In this document: in pieces, positions 1 through 7,372 of the stretch
Layout of the letters: every line of letters starts with the position of its first letter
Position numbering within the stretch: position 1 is the stretch's first letter
Program-made: the position numbers and the translations under genes
Assembly (NCBI GenBank): GCA_002319965.1
Contig: DCJQ01000032.1
Span: forward strand, 1 to 38,873
Direction of reading: 5' to 3'
Source of the DNA: Megasphaera sp. UBA1696
GTDB lineage: Bacteria > Bacillota > Negativicutes > Veillonellales > Megasphaeraceae
DNA length: 38,873 nt
Notes under the pieces: generated by a model
What the model was told of the DNA's origin: nothing
Databases searched by the model: none
What the model saw: the letters and a program-made list of their open reading frames with translations, nothing else

Positions 1-22
1 TATCATGCCTATTCGGCGCCAA

Positions 23-64
23 TATAAAAACAGAGCCGGCGCATTTGCCGGCTCTGTTTTTATA
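23..64. terminator. Bidirectional Rho-independent terminator
   Basis: A perfect 18-bp inverted repeat (arms 23-40 and 47-64, GC-rich core AGAGCCGGC) encloses the 6-nt loop GCATTT. The outer part of each arm is A- or T-rich, so it can work in both directions. It lies downstream of the minus-strand four-gene operon that ends at 165 and probably ends that transcript. Confidence 0.85.
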
Positions 65-164
65 TGAAAAGGCATACCACCTTATCGGTTTTATTAAGTG
101 GTTCTCGTTAAGGACCCGGTCGGGGAAAAATAACTGCATGGTTTCAACCGCATCAAGGCCTTTG

Positions 165-479
165 TCACCGGTTGTGAAGAGAAATCAACAGAGCCTGTAG
201 TTGCTCAATGTTTTCATCGTTCCCGGCAGCTTTATTTAATTGACAGCAAACCTGCAGATTCTTCCGAATAAAGTCTGTCTCCGTCATTCGGTCTTTGAAG
301 TATGCCCGATACATATACGATACGTTGCACACATTCGGTCTCGTCTCATAGATGGTGCAGCGATTCGTGCTTTTATCAAGATGCAGGCAGACGCCGTCGG
401 CATCCGTTCTCGGCGCTAATTGCGGAACGTCTCCGGCATGGCGGCAGCATTCTCCGCACTGTATACAAGGAAAATTCAT
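165..479 (-). CDS. YkgJ-family cysteine-cluster protein
   Basis: This 104-aa protein has the cysteine pattern of the YkgJ family (putative Fe-S or zinc binding). CxxCGxCC sits at residues 5-12, followed by GVC, a CTIYETRPNVC block and a late CC pair. The family has no firmly assigned reaction. I chose the ATG at 479 because it overlaps the upstream stop as ATGA (translational coupling) and puts the Cys motif at the usual N-terminal position. A GTG at 491 is also open but has its AAGG only 2 nt away. It is the last gene of a minus-strand operon with the glycine-rich membrane protein, the 518-aa protein and the TerB-like protein, so it may be a metal- or redox-binding partner of that system (inference). 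Confidence 0.8.
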   Translation of the reverse strand: MNFPCIQCGECCRHAGDVPQLAPRTDADGVCLHLDKSTNRCTIYETRPNVCNVSYMYRAYFKDRMTETDFIRKNLQVCCQLNKAAGNDENIEQLQALLISLHNR

Positions 480-1492
480 TCTGGCTGCCACGACCTTAAT
501 TCCGGTAATGTTGCCTTCGCTCCGTCTATAATCCGCAAAGCGCTCTCATCGACGGCTCCGTCTTTAGTAATTATGGCCGTCCGGACAATCGGTATAATCG
601 CTTGGAAAGTCGCCATACCGGCGGCAACGGTTTGTTTGACATCCTCCGGATATCGCCGATAATCGGTTCCGTATTGTTCGATTCCCCATACCATCTCTTG
701 CGTCAAAGACGATAAGAGAGGCCTTAACTTATGGAGCATGTCCGTATACATCCGGGCTACATCACGGATTTTATAACAGCCATCTCTTAAAGTTGCCAAT
801 TCTTCGGCAATTTCACGAGCCTTGGCCAAATTGCTGCGAGCATTATCTAAGTTAGCCGACGCCTTGGAACTTAACGTAAAGCCTAAAACGGCCAAGGCCG
901 GACCTGCAACAAGGCCGCCTAAGACCATGGTTCCGCCGGCAATGCCGAGACCGCCGGCAGCCAGTGTTCCACCGCCTAAGAAAGCCAAGGTCGCATTGGT
1001 GGCAGCGGCTCCGCTTAAACTGGCAATGGCCGTCCCCGTCGACGCCGCGCCAAAAGACATGACCCCGCCATAGGCACCAAAGGCCGTTAATGCTCCTGCC
1101 GCCGAACCTTTGAGGGCTCCGGAGGCTATAGAAAATGCAATGGTTTCCAATTTTTTCATTTCAACATATGCTTCTTCATTCCATTCCAGCTGCCCACCAA
1201 AATCGACGGGAAAAGAATCTTCTATATGGTGGATTTTATTGAACGTCTCCCGAAAGTCGGAACACTCATTCGTTAAGGTGTCCGCCCGTTCCTTGCCTAA
1301 TAGGGTAACAGATTCGTTCGCCGTCCGACGCGCTCTATCTGCATCTGCTTTGGCCTCATCGTAAATCTTCCGGGCTTTCTCGTTTACATTCTGCGCTTGA
1401 TTATTCTTCTGTTTTGCATCGACGGCCTTTACAACGCCGGTAACACCGGCAGCCACACCAAGGCCAAGACCAATTAAAACGGGGATAGGCAT
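476..1492 (-). CDS. Uncharacterised glycine-rich (glycine-zipper) membrane protein
   Basis: This 338-aa protein of unknown function has an N-terminal hydrophobic segment (residues 2-20), then a charged, probably coiled-coil stretch (about 30-80). A long Gly/Ala-rich hydrophobic block (about 119-207) follows, rich in GxxxG-like spacing, and then a mostly helical C-terminal third. The composition suggests tightly packed transmembrane helices or membrane insertion. The start is decided by the sequence: an ATG at 1510 is open, but the ideal AAGGAGG lies inside its first codons, 8 nt before the ATG at 1492. It is the third gene of the TerB-like operon, 17 nt after the stop of the 518-aa gene, and overlaps the YkgJ gene by 4 nt. 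Its partner gene carries similar hydrophobic segments, so the two may form one membrane assembly (inference). Confidence 0.75.
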   Translation of the reverse strand: MPIPVLIGLGLGVAAGVTGVVKAVDAKQKNNQAQNVNEKARKIYDEAKADADRARRTANESVTLLGKERADTLTNECSDFRETFNKIHHIEDSFPVDFGGQLEWNEEAYVEMKKLETIAFSIASGALKGSAAGALTAFGAYGGVMSFGAASTGTAIASLSGAAATNATLAFLGGGTLAAGGLGIAGGTMVLGGLVAGPALAVLGFTLSSKASANLDNARSNLAKAREIAEELATLRDGCYKIRDVARMYTDMLHKLRPLLSSLTQEMVWGIEQYGTDYRRYPEDVKQTVAAGMATFQAIIPIVRTAIITKDGAVDESALRIIDGAKATLPELRSWQPE

Positions 1493-1509
1493 AGTCAGTT
1501 CCTCCTTCA

Positions 1510-3066
1510 TTAAAATTTAAATGGCTCCGGATCGTTCATCAACCGGTCAAATTCTTCAAATGAATCAAATTTCGTTTCTCCGCCCAATTTACGCGTAATC
1601 GTATTGGCTCCGGCCATAAAGCCATCGATATCACCGATTCCCATGGACATCTTCATATCCGAAAAGGCGGCGTCAAAGGTATTTCGATATTCCGCAAGGT
1701 GTCTATCGGCAATTTTGTTGATTTCTTGGCGGTATTGGCGTATGGCGGCAATAGCTTCCTCGCATTCACGCTCTATCCGGATTCGTTCTTCTCTGGCAAG
1801 TTTGGCTTCTTTTAAGGCCGCCATCAACTCCCCATAGCAAGCACTGGCTAGTGAATAGCCGACCATGCCGCCGACGAGCCCTCCCACAACGGGAATGGGA
1901 ATCAGCAGTTGACCGGCTGTCGCATAGGCCGCCGAGGATGAAATAGCAAAACCATTTTTTCCCATCTCTTTGAGGCATTCCGCTCCTGTAATCCTGCCGT
2001 TCATCCATTGCCAGATCGTATCGGCCGAGGTGACCGCCGTTGAAACAACCTGAGCCGGTAAATTCGTTCTCGACAAGGTACGGACAAAGGACTGGCTGGC
2101 ATTGCGCATGGCGGCAATGGCCGCCGTACTGCCATAGGCCGTCACATAAGCGCTCCCAGCGGCTTTTCCCGTCGTCAGAGCCGTATCTTTCAAGCCTTCT
2201 AACGGGCTTTTATTGCCCCTTACTACCTCAATCATATTTTTCAGACCGCTGATGGTTCCGCCGATACCGGCCCCATATTTAGCCGCATTGACGCCTGCAT
2301 CATGACTCAGGCGGTGAATATCCTTGGCCGTAGACAGGCGAGGATGCTTCCGCGCTTCCATCGCATCGGCCTGAGAGACACGGGATTTTTTCAAGTTCTG
2401 CCGAGTCCGTTTCAGGTCATCGATCTGAGCCTGTTTTTGTTTCGCAACGGCCATTTTTCCCTGACGTTTAGCCGCTTCTACCTGCTTGTTCAAATCGGCA
2501 ACATTTTTGTCGATTTCCCGGCAAACGCCATCGTAGAAATCAGAGGGGACTTCCATGGCTACATTGGCATCGCGATATTTTTTATATTTCCCGGACATCA
2601 GCTTATCCAAGCATTCTTTCGGATTCTTTCCGACGAACTTCATCTGCGAACCCGACCCGGGTATTATATTTCCGTTTGCATCCACCTCTACATGGTCATA
2701 CAAAGGGTCGTTTACACGACCGATATCGTCGGTCCGCACCTTTCGTGTCCCATCTTTCTTCAGGATTCGATCGGCATTTTCCCGGGCCGTCTCTTTTACC
2801 TCTGCAGAAAAGCCGGCCTGCTGTTTGAGATTCTGTTCCTTATATTGAGGATTTACCTTACTCTTAGAAATATCCTTGAGCCCTCGTTTAAGGGCTGTTC
2901 CGGTTTCATGGTCAAAACCTTCATAAGCTACCATGTGTTCCTTACCGGCGGCGCCATGGAGGAGTATATCCTCAGCCATTCCCGCATTGGTAATCCCTGA
3001 AATGGCCGTATCTATCTTCAATTTTTTAGTTGACTTGTCTTCTTTGGACTTCTTTTTCTTCTGCAT
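1510..3066 (-). CDS. Uncharacterised 518-aa protein with soluble N-terminal half and hydrophobic C-terminal segments
   Basis: I do not recognise this protein with confidence. The N-terminus is very basic (several Lys in the first 17 residues). Residues about 80-160 form a polar block containing RTDDIGRVNDPLYDH and GSGSQMKFVG, and about 185-230 looks like a charged coiled coil. Small-residue hydrophobic stretches lie at about 296-320 and 375-410 (IPIPVVGGLVGGMVGYSLAS). A second charged helix (415-460) and an acidic C-terminus follow. There is no signal peptide. The start ATG at 3066 has GAGGT 7 nt upstream, and the gene begins 23 nt after the TerB-like gene. Operon membership with a TerB-like protein and a glycine-zipper protein suggests a membrane-linked stress or defence role, but this is inference only. 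Confidence 0.7.
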   Translation of the reverse strand: MQKKKKSKEDKSTKKLKIDTAISGITNAGMAEDILLHGAAGKEHMVAYEGFDHETGTALKRGLKDISKSKVNPQYKEQNLKQQAGFSAEVKETARENADRILKKDGTRKVRTDDIGRVNDPLYDHVEVDANGNIIPGSGSQMKFVGKNPKECLDKLMSGKYKKYRDANVAMEVPSDFYDGVCREIDKNVADLNKQVEAAKRQGKMAVAKQKQAQIDDLKRTRQNLKKSRVSQADAMEARKHPRLSTAKDIHRLSHDAGVNAAKYGAGIGGTISGLKNMIEVVRGNKSPLEGLKDTALTTGKAAGSAYVTAYGSTAAIAAMRNASQSFVRTLSRTNLPAQVVSTAVTSADTIWQWMNGRITGAECLKEMGKNGFAISSSAAYATAGQLLIPIPVVGGLVGGMVGYSLASACYGELMAALKEAKLAREERIRIERECEEAIAAIRQYRQEINKIADRHLAEYRNTFDAAFSDMKMSMGIGDIDGFMAGANTITRKLGGETKFDSFEEFDRLMNDPEPFKF

Positions 3067-3089
3067 ACGTCTACCTCTGTGCGTTACAG

Positions 3090-3488
3090 CTAGCGCATAA
3101 TGACCTCATTTACTTCTTGATAGATATGTGCCAGATCCTGTACCAGGGTCATCATTCGTTCCATATCGACAGGTGAAACCGATAAAAAGGCAGCGGCCTG
3201 CTCCATCAAGACTCGTTCATCTTCCGCATATTCTGCATCGGCAAAGGCAATGCCCAGCAATTCAAACAGGAGCATCTTCTTTTTCGTTATATCGAGATTC
3301 TGAAATTTTGCAAGTTCCGCCACAAAGTCGACGACTTCGGCCTTGGTGATATCCGCTTCTACTTCCTTTTGATACAACTGAAATTTTTCTCTTTCGTCGT
3401 CCTTGAGTTCATGGTCGGCATACATCATCGTATACGCTAAATTCAAAAAGATTGCCTGTTCTTCCTTGCTGAATTCTCCCAAAAACAT
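3090..3488 (-). CDS. TerB-like (tellurite resistance B fold) helical protein
   Basis: This 132-aa all-helical acidic protein carries two copies of the TerB-type acidic turn: MMYADHELKDDERE near the N-terminus and IAFADAEYAEDERVLMEQAA in the second half. In TerB proteins such Asp/Glu turns bind divalent metal and the domain often sits in membrane-associated stress or conflict systems. The frame is open upstream to 3578, but I place the start at the ATG at 3488, which has AAAGGAGG about 7 nt upstream. It is the first gene of the four-gene operon running down to 165. The assignment rests on pattern recognition and is not tested by a profile search. Confidence 0.7.
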   Translation of the reverse strand: MFLGEFSKEEQAIFLNLAYTMMYADHELKDDEREKFQLYQKEVEADITKAEVVDFVAELAKFQNLDITKKKMLLFELLGIAFADAEYAEDERVLMEQAAAFLSVSPVDMERMMTLVQDLAHIYQEVNEVIMR

Positions 3489-3999
3489 GGTCGCTTCCTC
3501 CTTTTGATAATCCTCATAAAGAACATAAAATCGAAATGCTTTCATTGAAAGAACCAAAAGAAATACCTGACGTCCCAATAACGGCGGACAAGCGATATAA
3601 AAAGCAGACTAAAAAGTAAATACTATTTATTTTATATTATATCAGAAATCAGGTTAACCCCCAACATCGCCGCTGAAAAAGACAAGGCATTGTATCTCGC
3701 GAAGGGATCGATATATGTAAACAGATTTACACGAGCAAAGAAAGGCGCGTCGATGAGCCATTCTCGCCAACAACCGTCTGTAGGCGGAAAATTTTGTCGT
3801 AAGGAGGCCTCCAAACGGTGCAAAAATATCACGAAGTAACGTTTTCTGTCACGAAACCGATAAACAAAAATCGCCTCCCCATAAATAGGAAAGGCGATGC
3901 CGTATTTTCTTGTCGCTAAATAAATCAAATTCCCAGGGCGAAAAGCAGTGCCGATTTTCGCGCCGGAACGATAGTAAAGCTACCTCAAGCAGAAAGCAG
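3489..3999. other. Intergenic region, no convincing gene
   Basis: This 511-bp stretch lies between the TerB-like operon and the GNAT gene. A 98-codon minus-strand frame at 3632-3928 begins at a TTG without a good ribosome binding site and has no recognisable motif, so I do not call it. An AT-rich patch at 3618-3645 contains a TATAAT-like hexamer (minus strand, 3636-3641) that could be the -10 of the TerB-like operon, though no good -35 is seen. The inverted repeat TGTAAA-CAGA-TTTACA at 3716-3731 carries the GTAAAC hexamer discussed in the findings. Confidence 0.5.
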
Positions 4000-4584
4000 T
4001 TACCAGGTCTCCGCATCAAAGGGAATAATCGGTGCCGGGTTGTCCCCATGGTCCCCAATCAATTTTTCCATCCAAATGACATCATACCAGCGGCCGAATT
4101 TATAGCCGCTGTGATGAAAGTGGGCGATTTGGTCATAGCCTAAGCGCTGATGAAAAGAAAAGCTGCCATTGGTCAAATACGGGTCCTTCGGATCCTTTGC
4201 AATGGCGATGCAGGTATTGATGTTAAGAACACCCATGTCCTTCAGGGCCCGTTCCAGTGCTTCGTAAAGGATACGTCCGATTCCCGACTGGCGAGCATCT
4301 TTATCGATGTAAATTGTCGCTTCGACAGACCAGGCGTAGGCTTCCCGTCCGTAAAACTCATGAGCATAGGCATAGCCGATGACAACACCGTCTTTTTCTG
4401 CCATCAAATAAGGATATTGAGCCAGGATGGTCTTTCGCCGTCTGTCCATTTCCGATGCATCCGGAGCCTGATACTCAAAGGTAATGGCTGTTTTGTTTAC
4501 ATAATAGGCGTAAATCCGTGCCAGGTCCGCTGCATCTTCTTTCCGGGCAGTACGAATCGTTACATGTTGACTCATCTTAACCAT
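4000..4584 (-). CDS. GNAT-family N-acetyltransferase (phosphinothricin/methionine-derivative acetyltransferase-like)
   Basis: This 194-aa single-domain GNAT enzyme should transfer acetyl from acetyl-CoA to a small amine in the cytoplasm. It matches the YncA/Pat subgroup: an N-terminal IRTARKEDAADLARIYAYYV, the substrate-side FEYQAPD and WSVEATIYIDKDARQSGIG, which leads into the acetyl-CoA loop (RQSGIGRIL). A C-terminal HHSGYKFGRWYDVIWMEK is typical of this subgroup. Members acetylate phosphinothricin, methionine sulfoximine/sulfone or other amino-acid analogues, and the substrate here is not predictable. The ATG at 4584 has AAAGGAA close upstream; an ATG at 4575 is an alternative. It is monocistronic, separated by a terminator from the gene upstream. 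Confidence 0.88.
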   Translation of the reverse strand: MVKMSQHVTIRTARKEDAADLARIYAYYVNKTAITFEYQAPDASEMDRRRKTILAQYPYLMAEKDGVVIGYAYAHEFYGREAYAWSVEATIYIDKDARQSGIGRILYEALERALKDMGVLNINTCIAIAKDPKDPYLTNGSFSFHQRLGYDQIAHFHHSGYKFGRWYDVIWMEKLIGDHGDNPAPIIPFDAETW

Positions 4585-4741
4585 CAGTTCCTTTCACTTC
4601 TTTTATTTCCCTTAGCCTCAAAAGCAAATTTTTAAAAGGATATCTGTCCTTTGGAAGTCGATGAAACAGGGTATAGCACAACCGGAATCGCCCGTCCATG
4701 AACAGCCTGAATCGCCGGCCGCCGCCAGCAAAGAATAAAAT

Positions 4742-4787
4742 AGGAGCCATCTGACAGTGCAGACATTCTGCCTGTCAGATGGCTCCT
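4742..4787 (-). terminator. Rho-independent terminator of the coiled-coil gene
   Basis: A perfect 16-bp stem (4742-4757 with 4772-4787) is extended by a further 5-bp stem (GCAGA/TCTGC) across one unpaired T and closed by a CAT loop. On the minus strand it is followed by ATTTTATT, fitting termination of the gene ending at 4811. There is no T run on the plus strand. Confidence 0.85.
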
Positions 4788-4810
4788 GATCCAGTCGATA
4801 TACACCGGTG

Positions 4811-5383
4811 CTACGCAAACAGTTTCTTCCACCACGGTCGATTATTAGATTCCGTTAATTGTTGGCGCAGGCTGTCCCGTTCTGATTCCACGGCAGACAG
4901 TTTCTCCTGAAGCTGTTTTTGCTCTTCTTCAATGGCCTGACCTTCTTTTTTCAGCCGGTCCACCTCTCCTCGAAGGGCCTCTGCCTGATCTTTGTTTTGC
5001 TGGCCTTCCAAAGCCTTGACTTTCACCTCGGACAACTCATGCTGCTTGGCAATGAGGTTCTGCTGCAGGCTGATGACCTGCTGCTGTGCCGTATTTAGGT
5101 CCTGCTGGGTTTTAAGCAGTAGGATACGGAGATTGTGCGATTCCTGCTGTGCATTGGAGACCTTTTCACTTTCCAATTCAGTAATTGTCGCTTGGTCGTG
5201 AAGTCCGCGTAATTGATCTAAAACGCGAACGGCTTCGGTATCAAAAGACCATTCGCCTTTCTGTATCGTCGCATGTTCTTCCCCGTCATGGTTAATTTCA
5301 TCTAAATGTTTTTTGACGAACTGAATGATGCCCTGACGGGTCTTGATATTGTAGCGGTCCATTAAATCCTTTGTTGTAATCAC
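4811..5383 (-). CDS. HTH/coiled-coil protein with aromatic-cationic C-terminal tail
   Basis: This 190-aa protein has three visible parts. The N-terminal ~60 residues (TKDLMDRYNIKTRQGIIQFV onward) look like a small MerR/excisionase-type winged HTH. Residues about 65-175 form an uninterrupted Gln/Glu/Lys-rich coiled coil. The last residues RPWWKKLFA form a short aromatic-cationic tail that could sit at a membrane surface or bind a partner. This layout (DNA-binding head, long coiled coil, short terminal anchor) resembles RacA-type chromosome anchors and the single-protein Par of staphylococcal plasmids, but similarity of layout is not homology. The GTG start at 5383 has GAGGAG 9 nt upstream. It has its own promoter (5506-5534) and terminator, and no partner gene. 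Confidence 0.7.
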   Translation of the reverse strand: MITTKDLMDRYNIKTRQGIIQFVKKHLDEINHDGEEHATIQKGEWSFDTEAVRVLDQLRGLHDQATITELESEKVSNAQQESHNLRILLLKTQQDLNTAQQQVISLQQNLIAKQHELSEVKVKALEGQQNKDQAEALRGEVDRLKKEGQAIEEEQKQLQEKLSAVESERDSLRQQLTESNNRPWWKKLFA

Positions 5384-5505
5384 GTGTCTTCTCTCCTCGC
5401 ATTTACTACAGTTTTTTTTGATTTACCAAGCTCATGATTCCAAGAAATAAACGGCTCAACCATGCCAATAAGCAAGATGAAAACGCATCTAAATTCCTTT
5501 CTTTT

Positions 5506-5534
5506 AGTTTACACTATCTGACTAAATAATGCAA
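5506..5534 (-). promoter_or_regulatory. Sigma-70-like promoter of the coiled-coil gene
   Basis: On the minus strand TTGCAT (5529-5534) and TAAACT (5506-5511) are separated by 17 bp. The leader to the GTG at 5383 is about 115 nt. It contains a possible 10-codon reading frame at 5488-5456 (peptide MRFHLAYWHG), preceded by AAAGGAA. Confidence 0.55.
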
Positions 5535-5614
5535 CTGTCACAAGCAAATTCGTCATAAATGAGGAGATTCCGCAAGCGGCGACCACATTCCATCGCCGCT
5601 AAAGGTAAACGCGC

Positions 5615-6391
5615 TTAAATGGAAAGCTGTACAAAATTTTGGCCAAAGCGCAGGTACTCTCCCTGCGGGAGTTTATAGGCACGAGAAATGGAAGCCCCAT
5701 CGGCCGGAACGGTCGGCATCGTTTCCCAGCCATAGGCTTTGGCATAAGATTCTGCCGTGTCGGCTGCGCCCAAACCCGACTGTTCAAATTTCAAATCACT
5801 GCCGTTATAAATCCGTATGCCGATGACGATGCCGGCTCGAAGGTAAACGTCCATATGGTGACTGCCGAATATAAGGCGTGACGTATCCTGGTCGGGAACA
5901 GTGCTGTCAGGCTGTCCGTAAGCAGTTTCCAAGTCGGATTGGGTCATTCCCAAGTAAACGCCGCCAATCGATTCGTAGTGATCGCCATGGATAGATCGCC
6001 GCAGGGGAGTCGTGTCATCCATGATGAGGTATTGGTGAGACTTATGCCCCATCAAGTCCAGTGACATGACCCGATCCCCGGCCTGTTCACGAATGGTAAA
6101 CCGCCCTTTACGAGGATAGCCGTCGGTGTAGTCTTCGATATCTGTAACGGCAGAACCGTTGATGGCGGCGCCTTCGACAGTCAGGACTAAATCGCCCTTG
6201 GTATTATACCAGTCTCCGGCAGCCGGTGCCAGCCAATCGGCAACAGTCTGATTCGGCTGAGCCTGGGTTGTCGAAGCGACGGTCACCTGCGGTTCAGCCT
6301 CTGGAGCAGCCGTCTCTTCGGCAGCACAAACGGCCGACAAACTCATCGTCATCAGCGCACACAGAACCATGTTTTTTGCTATTGTTTTCAT
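5615..6391 (-). CDS. Secreted protein of unknown function
   Basis: This 258-aa protein has a clear signal peptide (MKTIAKN, hydrophobic core, cleavage near AVCAAEE at about residue 24). An Ala/Pro/Thr-rich linker to about residue 50 follows, then a globular part. The sequence YESIGGVYLGMTQSDLETAYGQPDS resembles short repeats in secreted Firmicute proteins (a 'lGmt..el...yG.P' motif). I cannot assign a function. The ATG at 6391 has AGGGGAG 8 nt upstream. It is divergent from mntP, with three GTTTAC/GTAAAC boxes between the two promoters. Confidence 0.75.
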   Translation of the reverse strand: MKTIAKNMVLCALMTMSLSAVCAAEETAAPEAEPQVTVASTTQAQPNQTVADWLAPAAGDWYNTKGDLVLTVEGAAINGSAVTDIEDYTDGYPRKGRFTIREQAGDRVMSLDLMGHKSHQYLIMDDTTPLRRSIHGDHYESIGGVYLGMTQSDLETAYGQPDSTVPDQDTSRLIFGSHHMDVYLRAGIVIGIRIYNGSDLKFEQSGLGAADTAESYAKAYGWETMPTVPADGASISRAYKLPQGEYLRFGQNFVQLSI

Positions 6392-6430
6392 TCTTAATCG
6401 CTCCCCTTAGTTTACTTCCTGCAGTCCCTT

Positions 6431-6459
6431 ATTATACGCTTCTTGCAATAGGAAAACAA
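6431..6459 (-). promoter_or_regulatory. Promoter of the secreted-protein gene
   Basis: On the minus strand TATAAT (6431-6436) is perfect. The -35 TTGTTT (6454-6459), at a 17-bp spacing, matches only in its TTG. Confidence 0.5.
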
Positions 6460-6482
6460 TAGTTCTCAACCTCGTTTATTCT

Positions 6483-6528
6483 TGTTTACGAATAGCCTCC
6501 ATTCCCGGCGTTCAAACTTCGTAAACAA
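6483..6528. repeat. Inverted repeat between divergent promoters
   Basis: TTGTTTACGAA (6483-6493) and TTCGTAAACAA (6518-6528) are perfect 11-bp inverted arms, with 24 nt between them that can extend the pairing by GCC/GGC. A third box, TGTTTACAAT, follows at about 6539. The repeat lies between the divergent promoters of the secreted protein and mntP, so it could be an operator or a cruciform. There is no T tract as expected for a terminator. Confidence 0.65.
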
Positions 6529-6587
6529 TGGCAAGGATGTTTACAATATCCCTCCGGCAAAATCACACTTAATCGGTCGGCTTTTCA

Positions 6588-6616
6588 TTGACATAAAGAG
6601 GCACATCTTTTATAAT
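6588..6616 (+). promoter_or_regulatory. Consensus promoter of mntP
   Basis: TTGACA (6588-6593) and TATAAT (6611-6616) are separated by exactly 17 bp. I looked for a yybP-ykoY manganese riboswitch in the roughly 45-nt leader and did not find its conserved parts, so any Mn control would have to act at the promoter. Confidence 0.85.
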
Positions 6617-6665
6617 AAATAAATTGCAGTCTATCTTGTAGTCAGGAACGAAAGAGGAGCAATTA

Positions 6666-7223
6666 ATGAATATACTGGATTTGATCTTAATCGCCATCGG
6701 CTTGTCGATGGATGCTTTTGCCGTATCCATCTGTAAGGGCTTATCCCTTCGCAACGTCAAATGGCATCATATGATTATTGTCGGTTTATGGTTTGGTGGA
6801 TTTCAGGCCTTGATGCCCTCCATCGGCTATGTTTTAGGCAGCTTTTTCATTGAATTAATCGACGCCTACGACCATTGGGTCACCTTCATCCTCCTGAGCG
6901 CAATCGGCCTCAACATGATTAAAGAGTCTCGTGAAGCGAGTGGCAGCTGCAACCCGTCCCTCCAACCATATACGATGCTGATGCTGGCCATTGCAACGAG
7001 TATCGATGCCTTAGCCGTCGGCGTCACCTTCGCCTTCATGAATATACAGGTGATTCCCTCGGTGACCATCATCGGGGTCACGACCTTCCTGCTCTCTGCC
7101 ATTGGCATAAGGGCCGGCGGATTATTTGGGAATCACTATAAGAGCAAAGCCGAACTCGTCGGCGGGATTGTCCTCATCCTCATCGGGTTGAAGATTCTCC
7201 TCCAAGGACTGGGCCTCTTATAA
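6666..7223 (+). CDS. mntP: MntP manganese exporter
   Basis: This 185-aa inner-membrane protein exports Mn2+ and protects against manganese excess. It has six predicted helices arranged as two related halves, each beginning with the hallmark acidic helix: GLSMDAFAVSICKG (Asp16) and ATSIDALAVGVTFA (Asp114). These Asp residues are required for transport in characterised MntP. Length and topology are normal for the family. The ATG at 6666 follows AGAGGAG. It is transcribed alone from a consensus promoter and ends at a strong terminator. Confidence 0.93.
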   Translation: MNILDLILIAIGLSMDAFAVSICKGLSLRNVKWHHMIIVGLWFGGFQALMPSIGYVLGSFFIELIDAYDHWVTFILLSAIGLNMIKESREASGSCNPSLQPYTMLMLAIATSIDALAVGVTFAFMNIQVIPSVTIIGVTTFLLSAIGIRAGGLFGNHYKSKAELVGGIVLILIGLKILLQGLGLL

Positions 7224-7264
7224 CCAAGGCCTTATGTAAAGTCTTTATTTTCCAATAGCACTCC

Positions 7265-7301
7265 AAAAGCGCAGCAATGATAATCATTGCTGCGCTTTTT
7301 T
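7265..7301. terminator. Rho-independent terminator after mntP
   Basis: AAAAGCGCAGCAATGA pairs perfectly with its complement around a short loop, followed by a run of T (7296-7301). It separates mntP from the biotin operon. Confidence 0.9.
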
Positions 7302-7336
7302 CGTCCTTATTGTTAACTATATTTTTAATTTTAAGA

Positions 7337-7365
7337 TTGACAATAAGAATATGACCTCGTATAAT
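7337..7365 (+). promoter_or_regulatory. Consensus promoter of the bioYDA operon
   Basis: TTGACA (7337-7342) and TATAAT (7360-7365) are separated by 17 bp. The A/T-rich DNA just upstream (7309-7336) also contains ATTGTTAAC and ATTGACAAT, which look like loose biotin-operator half-sites. Confidence 0.85.
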
Positions 7366-7372
7366 CATAAAT

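Noticed and set aside
2302..3000. 232-codon plus-strand frame
   Set aside because: It is antisense to the 518-aa gene, whose frame has a good start, RBS and operon context. The translation looks random (no domain, odd aromatic content).
3632..3928. 98-codon minus-strand frame in the 3.5-4 kb gap
   Set aside because: It has a TTG start without a usable ribosome site, no motif, and sits over an AT-rich possible promoter. It could be real but is unsupported.
4618..4835. Two overlapping short frames (66 and 67 codons) on the minus strand
   Set aside because: They run through the terminator hairpin at 4742-4787 and have no ribosome site or motif.
6617..6665. yybP-ykoY manganese riboswitch before mntP
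   Set aside because: The leader is too short and the conserved paired and loop elements are absent.
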